DNA of 38,477 nucleotides, taken from Streptomyces sp. AW19M42 (GTDB lineage: Bacteria > Actinomycetota > Actinomycetes > Streptomycetales > Streptomycetaceae). This document shows positions 1-7,613 of this stretch, piece after piece (position 1 is the stretch's first letter; each line of letters begins with the position of its first letter). The notes beneath the pieces were generated by a model. The model did no database searches and had not been told where the DNA came from. It saw nothing but the letters and a program-made list of their open reading frames with translations. The position numbers and the translations under genes were made by a program. The stretch spans positions 1 to 38,477 of the forward strand of contig CBRG010000242.1 of NCBI GenBank assembly GCA_000470535.1, given 5' to 3'.

Positions 1-15
1 CCGTGGACAGAACAC

Positions 16-2778
16 CTAGAGCTCGCCCTTGCGCGTGAGGTGGTTGAAGCAGATCCAGCCGGGAAGCACCGGCAGCCACAGGGTCATCAGCCGGAACAGC
101 AGCACGGCCGGGGCCGCGACCTCCTTCGGCAGGCCGACCGCGATCAGACCCAGCGTCAGCGCGCCCTCGACCGCGCCCATGCCGCCCGGGGTCGGCGCCG
201 CGGAGCCCAGCGCGTTACCGGCGAGGAAGACCACCGCGATGCTCGCGTAGCTGAGGTGGGGGGTGTCAGGACCGCTGAACGCCCGGACCGACGCGTCCAG
301 GCACATCACGAACAGGCCGGTGAGCAGCAGCATCCCGCCGATGCCGGTGAGCAGCTTCTGCGGCCGCTGTACGACGTCGAGCATGCGCGGTACGACCCCG
401 GCGAACAGCGACCTCACCCGGGTCACCACGAACTTCCGCAGGAACGGGATCGCCGTCACGACCAGCACCAGCACCGCGACCGTCAGCAGTCCCGCGATCA
501 CGGTCCTGGACGGGGTGAGCGAGGACGGGGTCTTCTCGGTGCCCGTCAGATAGCCGAAGGCGCCGAGCAAAAGGATGTGACAGCCGAGGCCGAACAGCTG
601 CGAGGCACCGACACTCGCGACCGCCAGCCCCGGGCGTACGCCGGAGCGTTGCAGGAACCGGGTGTTCAGCGCGACACCGCCCACCGCGGCGGGCGCCACG
701 ATCTTCACGAACGACCCGGCGATCTGCGCCAGTACCGTCTTGCCGAACGGCACCCGCTCCGGCACGAAGCCCAGCAGGCTCATCGCCGCCGCGATGTAGC
801 TGAGGGCGGAGAAGCCGAGCGCGGCCGCCACCCAGCCCCACTCCGCCTGCTCGACCACCGCACCGAAGTCGGCCTCTGTGACCTGCGAGATCAGGAAGTA
901 CGCGGCGATGGCGCCCGCGATGAAGCTGAGCAGGGTGCGCGGTTTGATGCGCTCCAGACGGACCGGCTCGACCGGGGCCTGCGGCCGGATCAGCAGCACC
1001 TCCCGGCGGATCAGGGTGAGCAGATCCTCCTCGCGCGCCCCGTCCAGCGCGTCGTCCATGGCCCGCTTCTCGGCCTGCTTCTCGGTGCGCAGCGATTTGC
1101 GGGCGGCCTTGCGGTCCGAGTCCGCATGGGTTCGGGCCCGCTTCGCCGCGTCCGACGCGTCGAGCACCGCCTCGCGCTCCCGCTGCGACCGCTCCCGGGC
1201 GAGTCTGCGCAGATGCGCCCGGGTGGAGCGGCTCAGCGCGATCGGCTGAAGCAGCGGCAGGCAGTCCGCGACGGAGTCCGGGCCGACGACCGCGAGCGCG
1301 GCGGCCACCGCCCGCTCCGCGCCCACCCGCAGACCGGTCGTGGTGAGCAACTGGGCGACGTCCATCCGCAGCACCAGATCGCCGGCCGCGATCTCGCCGC
1401 CGCGCAGATCCGTGACGAACACCTTGCCGGAACGGTCCACCAGCAGGGCGTCGCCGGTGAGCCTGCGGTGCGCGATCCGCCGGGACTGGAGCGCCTGCAC
1501 CTGGCGCCAGGCGCCGCGCACCAGGTCGTCGGTGATGTCGGCGTCCTCCAGCGCGTCCAGTGAGCGCCCGCCGATGTGCTCGTACACCAGCATCACGGCG
1601 TCGGGGCCCAGCTCGGAGGTGGCGATCAGCTTGGGCGCGTTGGCCCCGGCGGCGATCGCCGCGTACGCGAGCAGCGCCTCCTGCTCCAGCGCCTGGCGCA
1701 GCGACTGGATGGAACGCCGCTGGGTGATCCCGCGCAGGGTGAGCCTGCGCCACACCCGGTAGAAGAAGCCCTGGGCCTGCTGCTCCCGGTCGACGACCGT
1801 CACGTCGAGCGGCGGGCCGTCCTCCAGGGAGACCAGGTAGCGGCGGCCGCGGTCGTTCTGGTCGCCGGAGTCGGGGGCGTCGTCGGCGCGCATCGCGGTG
1901 ACGGGACGGAAGCCGACATGGCGCAGACCCGCCATCAGGTGCTGGCCGGTCGGCCGGACGTTCGGCGAGCCGACCGCGTACAGCGTGCCGTACGCCACCG
2001 TCCAGCCGATCAGCACCGTGAGGATGATCGAGAGCGGTGTCGTGTAACCGCCGACCAGCATGGCGAAGGCGTCGAGCAGCAGCACCACCCACAGCACGAC
2101 CCGCCAGCGTGGCCGTCTCGCCATTCCGACCGCCGTCATATAGGCGATCACGGGGGCGAGATAGCCGTGCACGGGATCGGTGAGCGCGTCACCGGGCGCG
2201 GGCTGGGTCAGGGCGTCCTGAATCGTTCCGGAGGCGGTCTTGGCGACCCACAGATCCGCCGCGAGCGTCACCCCGTGTGCCAGCACGGCGGCCAGCACGC
2301 CGTCCGCGATCCGCAGTCCGTCGCGTTTGATCAGCCGCTCGATGGCGAAGGCGACCGGCACGAGCAGGACGGCGATGCTGGAGACGAGTCCGGCGATCTT
2401 GATGAGCACGTCGGGCGCCTGGCCGGTGCCCTTGTTGATGTCCTCCTCAAGGCCGGTGGTCGTGCCGTGGGCGAACGCGGCGACGGAGAACAGCACGGCG
2501 ATCGCCAGGACGCCGATGAGGAGCCGCAGCAGATCGGAGGGACGGTGCACCCGGGCGGGGAGCAGGGGTTCGTCCCCCGAGACGCGTTCGGACAGTTCCT
2601 CTTCCGCGGTCGACAGCGTCGAGCCGGCCAGGCTGCCGGAAGGGCTCTGCGGACCGGTGTCCGAGTCCGGCCGGCCCTCTTCCGGGTGCGGCTCGGCATC
2701 AGAGGCGTCGGCCGCCTTCGGTGGCTGCACGCCCTGCTCCTTCGTCGCCTCTGGTTGGTCTTCGTGTTCTCGTATCAC
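16..2778 (-). CDS. Kinase-like / flippase-like (LPG synthase TM, YbhN-type) fusion membrane protein
   Basis: A 920-residue protein beginning with GTG at 2778. The order is: a disordered acidic/proline-rich N-terminus (about 1-80); a group of hydrophobic membrane segments (about 83-275); a cytosolic kinase-like region (about 310-520) with a degenerate catalytic loop (AHRRLTGDALLVD) and TDLRGG where DFG would be; a charged K/R/E/A coiled-coil-like stretch (about 525-590); and a C-terminal multi-pass module (about 605-920) with the GGVALNTRFLQRSGV and PTPGGMGAVEGAL signatures of the lysylphosphatidylglycerol-synthase TM/flippase family (TIGR00374, YbhN). The family is thought to move or modify lipids. 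The substrate cannot be read here, and the kinase fold may be inactive because the HRD and DFG motifs are altered. It is divergent from the ATL gene. I am confident about the fold and not about the function. Confidence 0.85.
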   Translation of the reverse strand: MIREHEDQPEATKEQGVQPPKAADASDAEPHPEEGRPDSDTGPQSPSGSLAGSTLSTAEEELSERVSGDEPLLPARVHRPSDLLRLLIGVLAIAVLFSVAAFAHGTTTGLEEDINKGTGQAPDVLIKIAGLVSSIAVLLVPVAFAIERLIKRDGLRIADGVLAAVLAHGVTLAADLWVAKTASGTIQDALTQPAPGDALTDPVHGYLAPVIAYMTAVGMARRPRWRVVLWVVLLLDAFAMLVGGYTTPLSIILTVLIGWTVAYGTLYAVGSPNVRPTGQHLMAGLRHVGFRPVTAMRADDAPDSGDQNDRGRRYLVSLEDGPPLDVTVVDREQQAQGFFYRVWRRLTLRGITQRRSIQSLRQALEQEALLAYAAIAAGANAPKLIATSELGPDAVMLVYEHIGGRSLDALEDADITDDLVRGAWRQVQALQSRRIAHRRLTGDALLVDRSGKVFVTDLRGGEIAAGDLVLRMDVAQLLTTTGLRVGAERAVAAALAVVGPDSVADCLPLLQPIALSRSTRAHLRRLARERSQREREAVLDASDAAKRARTHADSDRKAARKSLRTEKQAEKRAMDDALDGAREEDLLTLIRREVLLIRPQAPVEPVRLERIKPRTLLSFIAGAIAAYFLISQVTEADFGAVVEQAEWGWVAAALGFSALSYIAAAMSLLGFVPERVPFGKTVLAQIAGSFVKIVAPAAVGGVALNTRFLQRSGVRPGLAVASVGASQLFGLGCHILLLGAFGYLTGTEKTPSSLTPSRTVIAGLLTVAVLVLVVTAIPFLRKFVVTRVRSLFAGVVPRMLDVVQRPQKLLTGIGGMLLLTGLFVMCLDASVRAFSGPDTPHLSYASIAVVFLAGNALGSAAPTPGGMGAVEGALTLGLIAVGLPKEVAAPAVLLFRLMTLWLPVLPGWICFNHLTRKGEL

Positions 2779-2921
2779 CGGTCACCGCCCGGATGATGGT
2801 GGCACGGCCTGTGGACGGAGGAGGGCATCAGGGTGCGATGCGGGGGCGCGGGAAGCGCAAGATACGCCCCTTTCCCGGTCTCCGTACGCTGCGTGTGCGG
2901 CCGGACACGGAATCGGCGGCG

Positions 2922-2944
2922 CTGTCGGTGGTATACGGCAGGAT
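2922..2944 (+). promoter_or_regulatory. RecA-NDp/PafBC-type DNA-damage promoter of the ATL gene
   Basis: CTGTCGGTG (2922-2930), 8 bases, then CAGGAT (2939-2944) matches the known actinobacterial RecA-independent damage promoter TTGTCRGTG-N8-TANNNT, with one mismatch in the upstream box and a CA-type -10. Transcription starting about 7 bases after the -10 would begin at the ATG at 2952, giving a leaderless mRNA. No Shine-Dalgarno sequence precedes that ATG. This is inference from the motif. Confidence 0.6.
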
Positions 2945-2951
2945 GGGCCGG

Positions 2952-3371
2952 ATGAGCGAGAACCCGACGAGTGACGCGTTGCCGGAGTACGCGGAGCGCG
3001 TGCTCGACGTCGCCGAGCTGATCCCGACCGGCCGCGTCATGACGTACGGCGATATCGCCGAGTGGCTGGGCGACGGCGGCCCCCGTCAGGTCGGCCGGGT
3101 CATGGCGCTGTACGGGGCGGCGGTGCCGTGGTGGCGCGTCGTGCGCTCCGACGGGACGCTGCTGCCCGGCCACGAGCTGCGCGCGCTGAGCCACTACCGC
3201 GAGGAGAGCACCCCGCTGCGCGAGGCCCCGGCCGGTGCGGACGGTCACATCCCGCGTCTGGACATGAGACGGGCGCGCTGGGACGGAGTGCCGGGCGCGG
3301 CGTCGGGCTCCGGGGCGGACGGCAGGGCGGGCGGTCCGGGAGCGGACGGCGGCGGGGGTGCTCACACCTGA
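2952..3371 (+). CDS. Alkyltransferase-like protein (ATL, MGMT-family DNA-binding protein)
   Basis: A 139-residue protein carrying the winged-helix DNA-binding domain of O6-alkylguanine-DNA alkyltransferases (IPTGRVMTYGDIAEWLG, then QVGRVM). The methyl-accepting cysteine of the PCHR motif is replaced: the sequence reads VPWWRVV. This is the hallmark of ATL proteins, which bind O6-alkylguanine without repairing it and hand it to nucleotide excision repair. I placed the start at 2952 rather than at upstream in-frame codons (for example ATG 2943) because the MSENP start fits the leaderless promoter at 2922-2944. The C-terminal 25 residues are Gly/Ala-rich and probably disordered. The neighbouring adnA gene also acts in DNA repair. 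Confidence 0.88.
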   Translation: MSENPTSDALPEYAERVLDVAELIPTGRVMTYGDIAEWLGDGGPRQVGRVMALYGAAVPWWRVVRSDGTLLPGHELRALSHYREESTPLREAPAGADGHIPRLDMRRARWDGVPGAASGSGADGRAGGPGADGGGGAHT

Positions 3372-3679
3372 CAGCTTCGGCCATCCGGCGGCCCATCGTG
3401 CGGAGCCGGGCCCGTACGGCGTACGGGAAGCGTGACGCGCGCACCGTGCGGAGCGCGCTGCCCGCCGGGCGCGCGCCGTCCGTGCGGAGTGCGCCGAGCC
3501 CGCCGCGGCGGCCGTGGGGGCGGAGTGCGCCGCCCCCGTCACGTCAGCCGTCCGGGCCGAACGTGACGATCCCCGCATCCGTACCGCCGCGATCGGGCCC
3601 GTCGCCGGAGTAGCGTCGTCAGTTCGCGGCAGCTGCCGCGCCCTCACCATCAGCACACCCACCAGGACCGGCGACCCAC
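3372..3679. other. 308-bp gap between ATL and adnA: hairpin and likely adnA promoter
   Basis: No convincing gene is present. A perfect 8-bp stem, GGGGGCGG (3516-3523) with CCGCCCCC (3530-3537), lies in the gap and could end ATL transcription, although it has no U-tract. TAGCGT (3611-3616) is a good Streptomyces -10 element. It would start the adnA mRNA near 3623, giving a leader of about 57 nt. The upstream half does not match the PafBC motif seen at the ATL gene and adnB. Confidence 0.5.
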
Positions 3680-6600
3680 GTGAGTTCCTCCTCCACCACC
3701 CGGCACAGTCCGCACCGGCAGGCACGGCGTGGGACCACGGGCGCGTACCGGCTGGTGCGTACCCCGCCGGGCTCCGTGGACCCTCCTCTCCTGGACGCGG
3801 CGCAGCGTGCGGTGGTTGACCACTCCGGCGGGCCACTGCTCGTCCTCGCCGGACCGGGCACGGGCAAGACCACCACGCTCGTCGAGACCGTCGCGTCGCG
3901 CGTCGCGCGGGGCGCCGACCCGGCCCGCATCCTGGTCCTCACCTTCAGCCGCAAGGCCGCCGTCGAGCTCCGCGACCGGATGGCCGCCCGGCTCGGCGCC
4001 GTCCGGAGCCCGCAGGCCACCACCTTCCACTCCTTCTGTTACGCCCTGGTCCGCGCGCATCAGGACGCCGACCTCTTCGCCGACCCGCTGCGGCTGCTCT
4101 CCGGTCCGGAGCAGGACGTCACGGTCCGCGATCTGCTGGCCGGCCAGCTCGATCTGGAGAAGCAGGGCCACGCCCACATCCGCTGGCCCGACGAGCTGCG
4201 GGCCTGCCTGACCACCCGTGGCTTCGCGGACGAGGTACGCGCGGTGCTCGCCCGCAGCCGTGAGCTGGGCCTCGGCCCGGAAGCCCTCGCGGACTTCGCC
4301 CGGCGCACCGGCCGCCCCGACTGGAGCGCCGCCGCCGAGTTCCTCGCGGAGTACCTCGACGTGCTGGACGCCCAGGGGGTGCTGGACTACGCGGAGCTGG
4401 TCCACCGGGCGGTGCTGCTCGCGGAGCGCCCCGAGGTGTCGGCGCTGCTGGCCGGCCAGTACGACCTGGTGTTCGTCGACGAGTACCAGGACACCGACCC
4501 GGCGCAGGTACGGCTGCTGCACGCGCTGGCCGGGAACCGGGGGAGCACCCCGGGGGGCGGCGGTGGCCGGGACCTGATCGCGTTCGGTGACCCGGACCAG
4601 TCGATCTACGCCTTCCGGGGCGCCGACGTGAACGGCATCCTCGACTTCCCCGAGGTCTTCCGGCGGGCGGACGGCGCTTCGGCCCCGGTCGGCGTCCTCA
4701 CCACCTCGCGACGCTCCGGGGACCGGCTGCTGGCGGCCACCCGGCTGCTCACCCGCCGGATGCCGCTGACCCGGCTGCCCTCCGCGAAGGTCCGCGCCCA
4801 CCGGGAGCTCGGCGCGGTCCACGAGGGCGGCACCGTCGAGACGTACACCTACCCGACCGCCTCCACCGAGCTCGACAACATCGCGGACCTGTTGCGCCGG
4901 GCGCATCTGGAGGACGGGGTGCCGTGGCACGAGATGGCGGTGCTGGTCCGGGCCGGCGGCCGCACGATCCCCGCGATGCGCCGGGCCCTGACCTCGGCGG
5001 GCGTTCCGCTGGAGGTCGACGGCGACGACCTGCCCCTGCGCCACGAACCCGCGGTGGCCCCGCTCCTGACCGCCCTGCGCACGGTGGCGACGGCAGCACT
5101 CCGCCGGAACGCGGACGAGGGTGCGGGTGCGGGCCCGCCCGTAGAGGTAGAGACCGAGGCGGAAGCGGAAACGAAATCCGAGGCGGGCACGGCACCCGAG
5201 GCGGAAGCGGACTCTGAGGCGGAAGCGGCACCCGAGGCGGGCGCGGAATCCGACGCGGAAGCGGACTCGGAGGCCCCTGCTCCGGCGTCCTGGCTCGATA
5301 CCGAGACCGCGCTGACGCTCCTCGCCTCCCCCCTCGGCTCCATGGACGCCGCCGATCTGCGCCGGCTGGGCCGGGCCCTGCGCGACGAGGAGCGCGCCGC
5401 CGGGAACCGGGTGCCCGCGCCCTCCGGCGATCTGCTGGCCCGCGCCCTGGCCGAACCGGAGCGGCTCGTCGCGCACGATCCGGCGTACGCCCGTGGCGCC
5501 CAGCGTCTCGGCGCCCTGCTGCGCAAGGCGCGCGAACTCCTGGAGGGCGGCGGCACCGCAGAGGAGGCCCTGTGGGAGCTGTGGTCCGGCACCCCCTGGC
5601 CGGGCAGGCTGGAGCGGGCCGCGCTGCGGGGCGGCGCCGGCGGCCGCAACGCCGACCGCGATCTCGACGCGGTCTGCGCCCTGTTCGACACGGCGGCCCG
5701 CGCAGAGGAGCGCACCGGCGGGCGCGGCGCGCTCAACTTCCTGGAGGAGGTCGACGCCCAGGACATCGCGGCCAACACCCTCTCCAGGCGCACCGCCCGG
5801 CCCGATGCCGTACGGCTGATGACCGCGCACCGGTCCAAGGGCCTGGAGTGGCGCATGGTCGTCGTCGCCGGGGTACAGGAAGGCCTCTGGCCCGACCTGC
5901 GCCGCCGAGGCTCGCTGCTCGAAGCGGACCGGATCGGCCGCGACGGTCTCGCCGAACCCCTCACCCCCGGCGCACTCCTCTCCGAGGAACGCCGGCTGTT
6001 CTACGTCGCGGCCACCCGCGCCCGCGAACGGCTCGTCGTCACCGCCGTCAAGGCGCCCGCCGACGACGGCGATCAGCCGTCCCGCTTCCTGACCGAACTC
6101 GGCGTCGAACCCCGCGACGTCACCGGCCGCCCGCGCCGCCCACTCGCCGTGGCCGCCCTGGTGGCCGAACTGCGCGCCACCACCGTCGACCCCGGCGCGT
6201 CCGACGCCCTGCGCGAGGAGGCCGCCCACCGCCTCGCCCGGCTCGCGGCGCTCACCGACGACGAGGGGCAGCCGCTCGTGCCGTCGGCCCACCCCTACCG
6301 CTGGTGGGGCCTGTACGAGCCGACCCGCTCGGCCGTCCCGCTGCGCGACCGGGACCAGCCCGTCGCCCTGTCCGGAAGCGCGCTCGACCAGCTCGCCAAC
6401 ACGTGCGCGCTCCAGTGGTTCCTGGGCCGCGAGGTGAAGGCCGACGCCCCGGCGACCGCCGCCCAGGGCTTCGGCAACGTCGTCCACGTACTCGCCGACG
6501 AGGTGGCCTCCGGGCGTACGCCCGCCGATCTGGCCGTCCTCATGGAGCGGCTCGACTCGGTCTGGGACGGGCTGGTCTTCGACGCCCCCTGGAAGTCGCA

Positions 6601-7162
6601 GCAGGAGAAGGAGCAGGCGCGCGTCGCCCTGGAGCGCTTCCTGCGCTGGCACGTCATGGACCGCACCGGCCGCACCCCGGCCGCCAGCGAGCACGACTTC
6701 GACGTCACGCTGGAGGCGGGGGAGTACGAGGTGCGCATCCGCGGTTCCATGGACCGGGTGGAACGGGACGCCGACGGCCGGGCCTACGTCGTCGACTTCA
6801 AGACCGGCAAGCAGTCCCCGACGAAGGACGAGGTCGCCCGCCACCCCCAGCTCGCCGTGTACCAGCTGGCCGTCCGGGAGGGGGCGGTCGACGACGTCTT
6901 CGACGGCCGGCGCCCGGAGTCCGGCGGCGCCGAACTCGTACAGCTGCGCCAGCCCGCGCCCAAGAAGGAGGGCGGTGACGCCGTTCCCAAGGTGCAGGCC
7001 CAGCAGCCGCCGGACACCGAATGGGTCTCCGACCTGCTGGCGACCGCCGCGGGCCGGGTCCTGGACGAACGGTTCACCCCGACGACCGGCCAGCACTGCA
7101 CCCACTGTGCGTTCAGGGCCTCGTGCAGTGCCCAGCCGGAAGGGCGGCAGGTGCTGGAGTGA
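3680..7162 (+). CDS. adnA: AdnA-type helicase-nuclease subunit (UvrD-like motor plus RecB-like nuclease)
   Basis: An 1160-residue protein starting with GTG. The N-terminal superfamily 1A motor has Walker A AGPGTGKT (about 56-63), Walker B VDEYQDT (about 266-272), QSIYAFRG, TAHRSKGLEW and the RRLFYVAATRAR motif VI. The C-terminal RecB-type nuclease has GSMDRV and VVDFKTGKQ (about 1020-1045), then the QLAVYQLAV helix. Cysteines in NTCALQW (about 908) and in CTHCAFRASC near the C-terminus have the spacing of the Fe-S cluster seen in AddB/Cas4-like nucleases. Architecture and order before adnB match mycobacterial AdnAB, the heterodimeric enzyme that resects double-strand breaks. Residues about 478-535 are a low-complexity Glu/Ala insertion between motor blocks. 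Assignment as A rather than B rests on gene order and overall likeness. Confidence 0.88.
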   Translation: MSSSSTTRHSPHRQARRGTTGAYRLVRTPPGSVDPPLLDAAQRAVVDHSGGPLLVLAGPGTGKTTTLVETVASRVARGADPARILVLTFSRKAAVELRDRMAARLGAVRSPQATTFHSFCYALVRAHQDADLFADPLRLLSGPEQDVTVRDLLAGQLDLEKQGHAHIRWPDELRACLTTRGFADEVRAVLARSRELGLGPEALADFARRTGRPDWSAAAEFLAEYLDVLDAQGVLDYAELVHRAVLLAERPEVSALLAGQYDLVFVDEYQDTDPAQVRLLHALAGNRGSTPGGGGGRDLIAFGDPDQSIYAFRGADVNGILDFPEVFRRADGASAPVGVLTTSRRSGDRLLAATRLLTRRMPLTRLPSAKVRAHRELGAVHEGGTVETYTYPTASTELDNIADLLRRAHLEDGVPWHEMAVLVRAGGRTIPAMRRALTSAGVPLEVDGDDLPLRHEPAVAPLLTALRTVATAALRRNADEGAGAGPPVEVETEAEAETKSEAGTAPEAEADSEAEAAPEAGAESDAEADSEAPAPASWLDTETALTLLASPLGSMDAADLRRLGRALRDEERAAGNRVPAPSGDLLARALAEPERLVAHDPAYARGAQRLGALLRKARELLEGGGTAEEALWELWSGTPWPGRLERAALRGGAGGRNADRDLDAVCALFDTAARAEERTGGRGALNFLEEVDAQDIAANTLSRRTARPDAVRLMTAHRSKGLEWRMVVVAGVQEGLWPDLRRRGSLLEADRIGRDGLAEPLTPGALLSEERRLFYVAATRARERLVVTAVKAPADDGDQPSRFLTELGVEPRDVTGRPRRPLAVAALVAELRATTVDPGASDALREEAAHRLARLAALTDDEGQPLVPSAHPYRWWGLYEPTRSAVPLRDRDQPVALSGSALDQLANTCALQWFLGREVKADAPATAAQGFGNVVHVLADEVASGRTPADLAVLMERLDSVWDGLVFDAPWKSQQEKEQARVALERFLRWHVMDRTGRTPAASEHDFDVTLEAGEYEVRIRGSMDRVERDADGRAYVVDFKTGKQSPTKDEVARHPQLAVYQLAVREGAVDDVFDGRRPESGGAELVQLRQPAPKKEGGDAVPKVQAQQPPDTEWVSDLLATAAGRVLDERFTPTTGQHCTHCAFRASCSAQPEGRQVLE
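5142..5276 (+). repeat. In-frame Glu/Ala-rich low-complexity repeat in adnA
   Basis: Imperfect copies of gaggcggaagcgg-like units encode alternating E-A-E-A-D/S-P-E-A residues. They form a strongly acidic, presumably disordered loop inserted in the motor part of AdnA. Purine-rich repeats of this kind probably vary in copy number between strains. Confidence 0.75.
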
Positions 7163-7198
7163 GCGGGCGCGTAAGCGGGCGCGCCCGGCCCCGGCCCG

Positions 7199-7345
7199 TC
7201 ACGGTTCGCGGGCCATCACCCCGTACACACTGACGTCCGCGTCGGTGACGTCGTTGATGTCCTGGCAGCGCGTCCGGTCCAGGACGTCCAGGCTCGCCAC
7301 GAACTCCCGGTCGGGGTTGGCGGCCTCGGGCAGATCGGCGCTCAT
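7199..7345 (-). CDS. Small ORF of unknown function between adnA and adnB
   Basis: ATG at 7345 opens a 48-residue acidic frame (MSADLPEAANPDREF...). It has one Cys, no signal peptide and no membrane segment. A GAGGA-like ribosome site lies about a dozen bases upstream, and TAGATT on the minus strand further upstream could be a -10. It runs opposite to adnA and adnB and ends 37 bp beyond the adnA stop. I do not recognise the family. It is supported by position, a ribosome site and unstrained composition only, so it may not be a gene. Confidence 0.45.
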   Translation of the reverse strand: MSADLPEAANPDREFVASLDVLDRTRCQDINDVTDADVSVYGVMAREP

Positions 7346-7511
7346 CTGACCGTCCTCGTATGGCTGTTGATACGACCAGCGCCAATCTAGTGCCCCTCCC
7401 GGCAAGCTCTGCCAGTCACGGCACCGGACGGTTCGAGAAGGTGTGCGCCCCGGTACCGGGCAGCACAGGTGCCTCGTCGGACACTGCAGCGATGCGGTCG
7501 GCTGCTCGGTG

Positions 7512-7581
7512 TGCGCCCGCTCACAGCTGTCTGCATGCGCCCGCTCACAGCTGTCTGTGTGCGCCCGCTCACGGCTTCGTG
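7512..7581 (+). repeat. Three 24-bp tandem repeats upstream of the adnB promoter
   Basis: Copies begin at 7512, 7536 and 7560. The first two share an identical 22-base core, TGCGCCCGCTCACAGCTGTC plus TG, and the third diverges after CTCAC. Each full copy contains the palindrome ACAGCTGT. The array ends three bases before the damage-promoter motif, so it could be an operator array or a simple minisatellite. Confidence 0.7.
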
Positions 7582-7583
7582 GG

Positions 7584-7606
7584 TTGTCGGCGCGTCCGGT
7601 TAGCCT
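7584..7606 (+). promoter_or_regulatory. RecA-NDp/PafBC-type DNA-damage promoter of adnB
   Basis: TTGTCGGCG (7584-7592), exactly 8 bases, then TAGCCT (7601-7606) matches TTGTCRGTG-N8-TANNNT with a single mismatch. The predicted start is 7613-7614, at the GTG codon of adnB, so the transcript would be leaderless. This motif is known to be driven by PafBC in actinobacteria after DNA damage. Its use here is inferred. Confidence 0.68.
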
Positions 7607-7613
7607 CTGTGGA

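Noticed and set aside
40..1563. 507-codon plus-strand frame opposite the flippase fusion gene
   Set aside because: Arg/Gln/His-rich without motifs; the minus-strand frame has clear membrane and family signatures.
3650..7105. 1151-codon open frame on the minus strand opposite adnA
   Set aside because: Its product is Gly/Arg/Gln-rich low-complexity sequence with no motif. It is a frame shadow of a GC-rich gene; the plus strand has complete helicase and nuclease motifs.
7512..7581. CRISPR-like array
   Set aside because: Only three units with 2-bp gaps, no spacers, and no cas genes in the window.
7443..7613. 57-codon N-terminal extension of adnB
   Set aside because: It translates the 24-bp repeats and the promoter into Cys/Arg-rich sequence unlike any helicase N-terminus.
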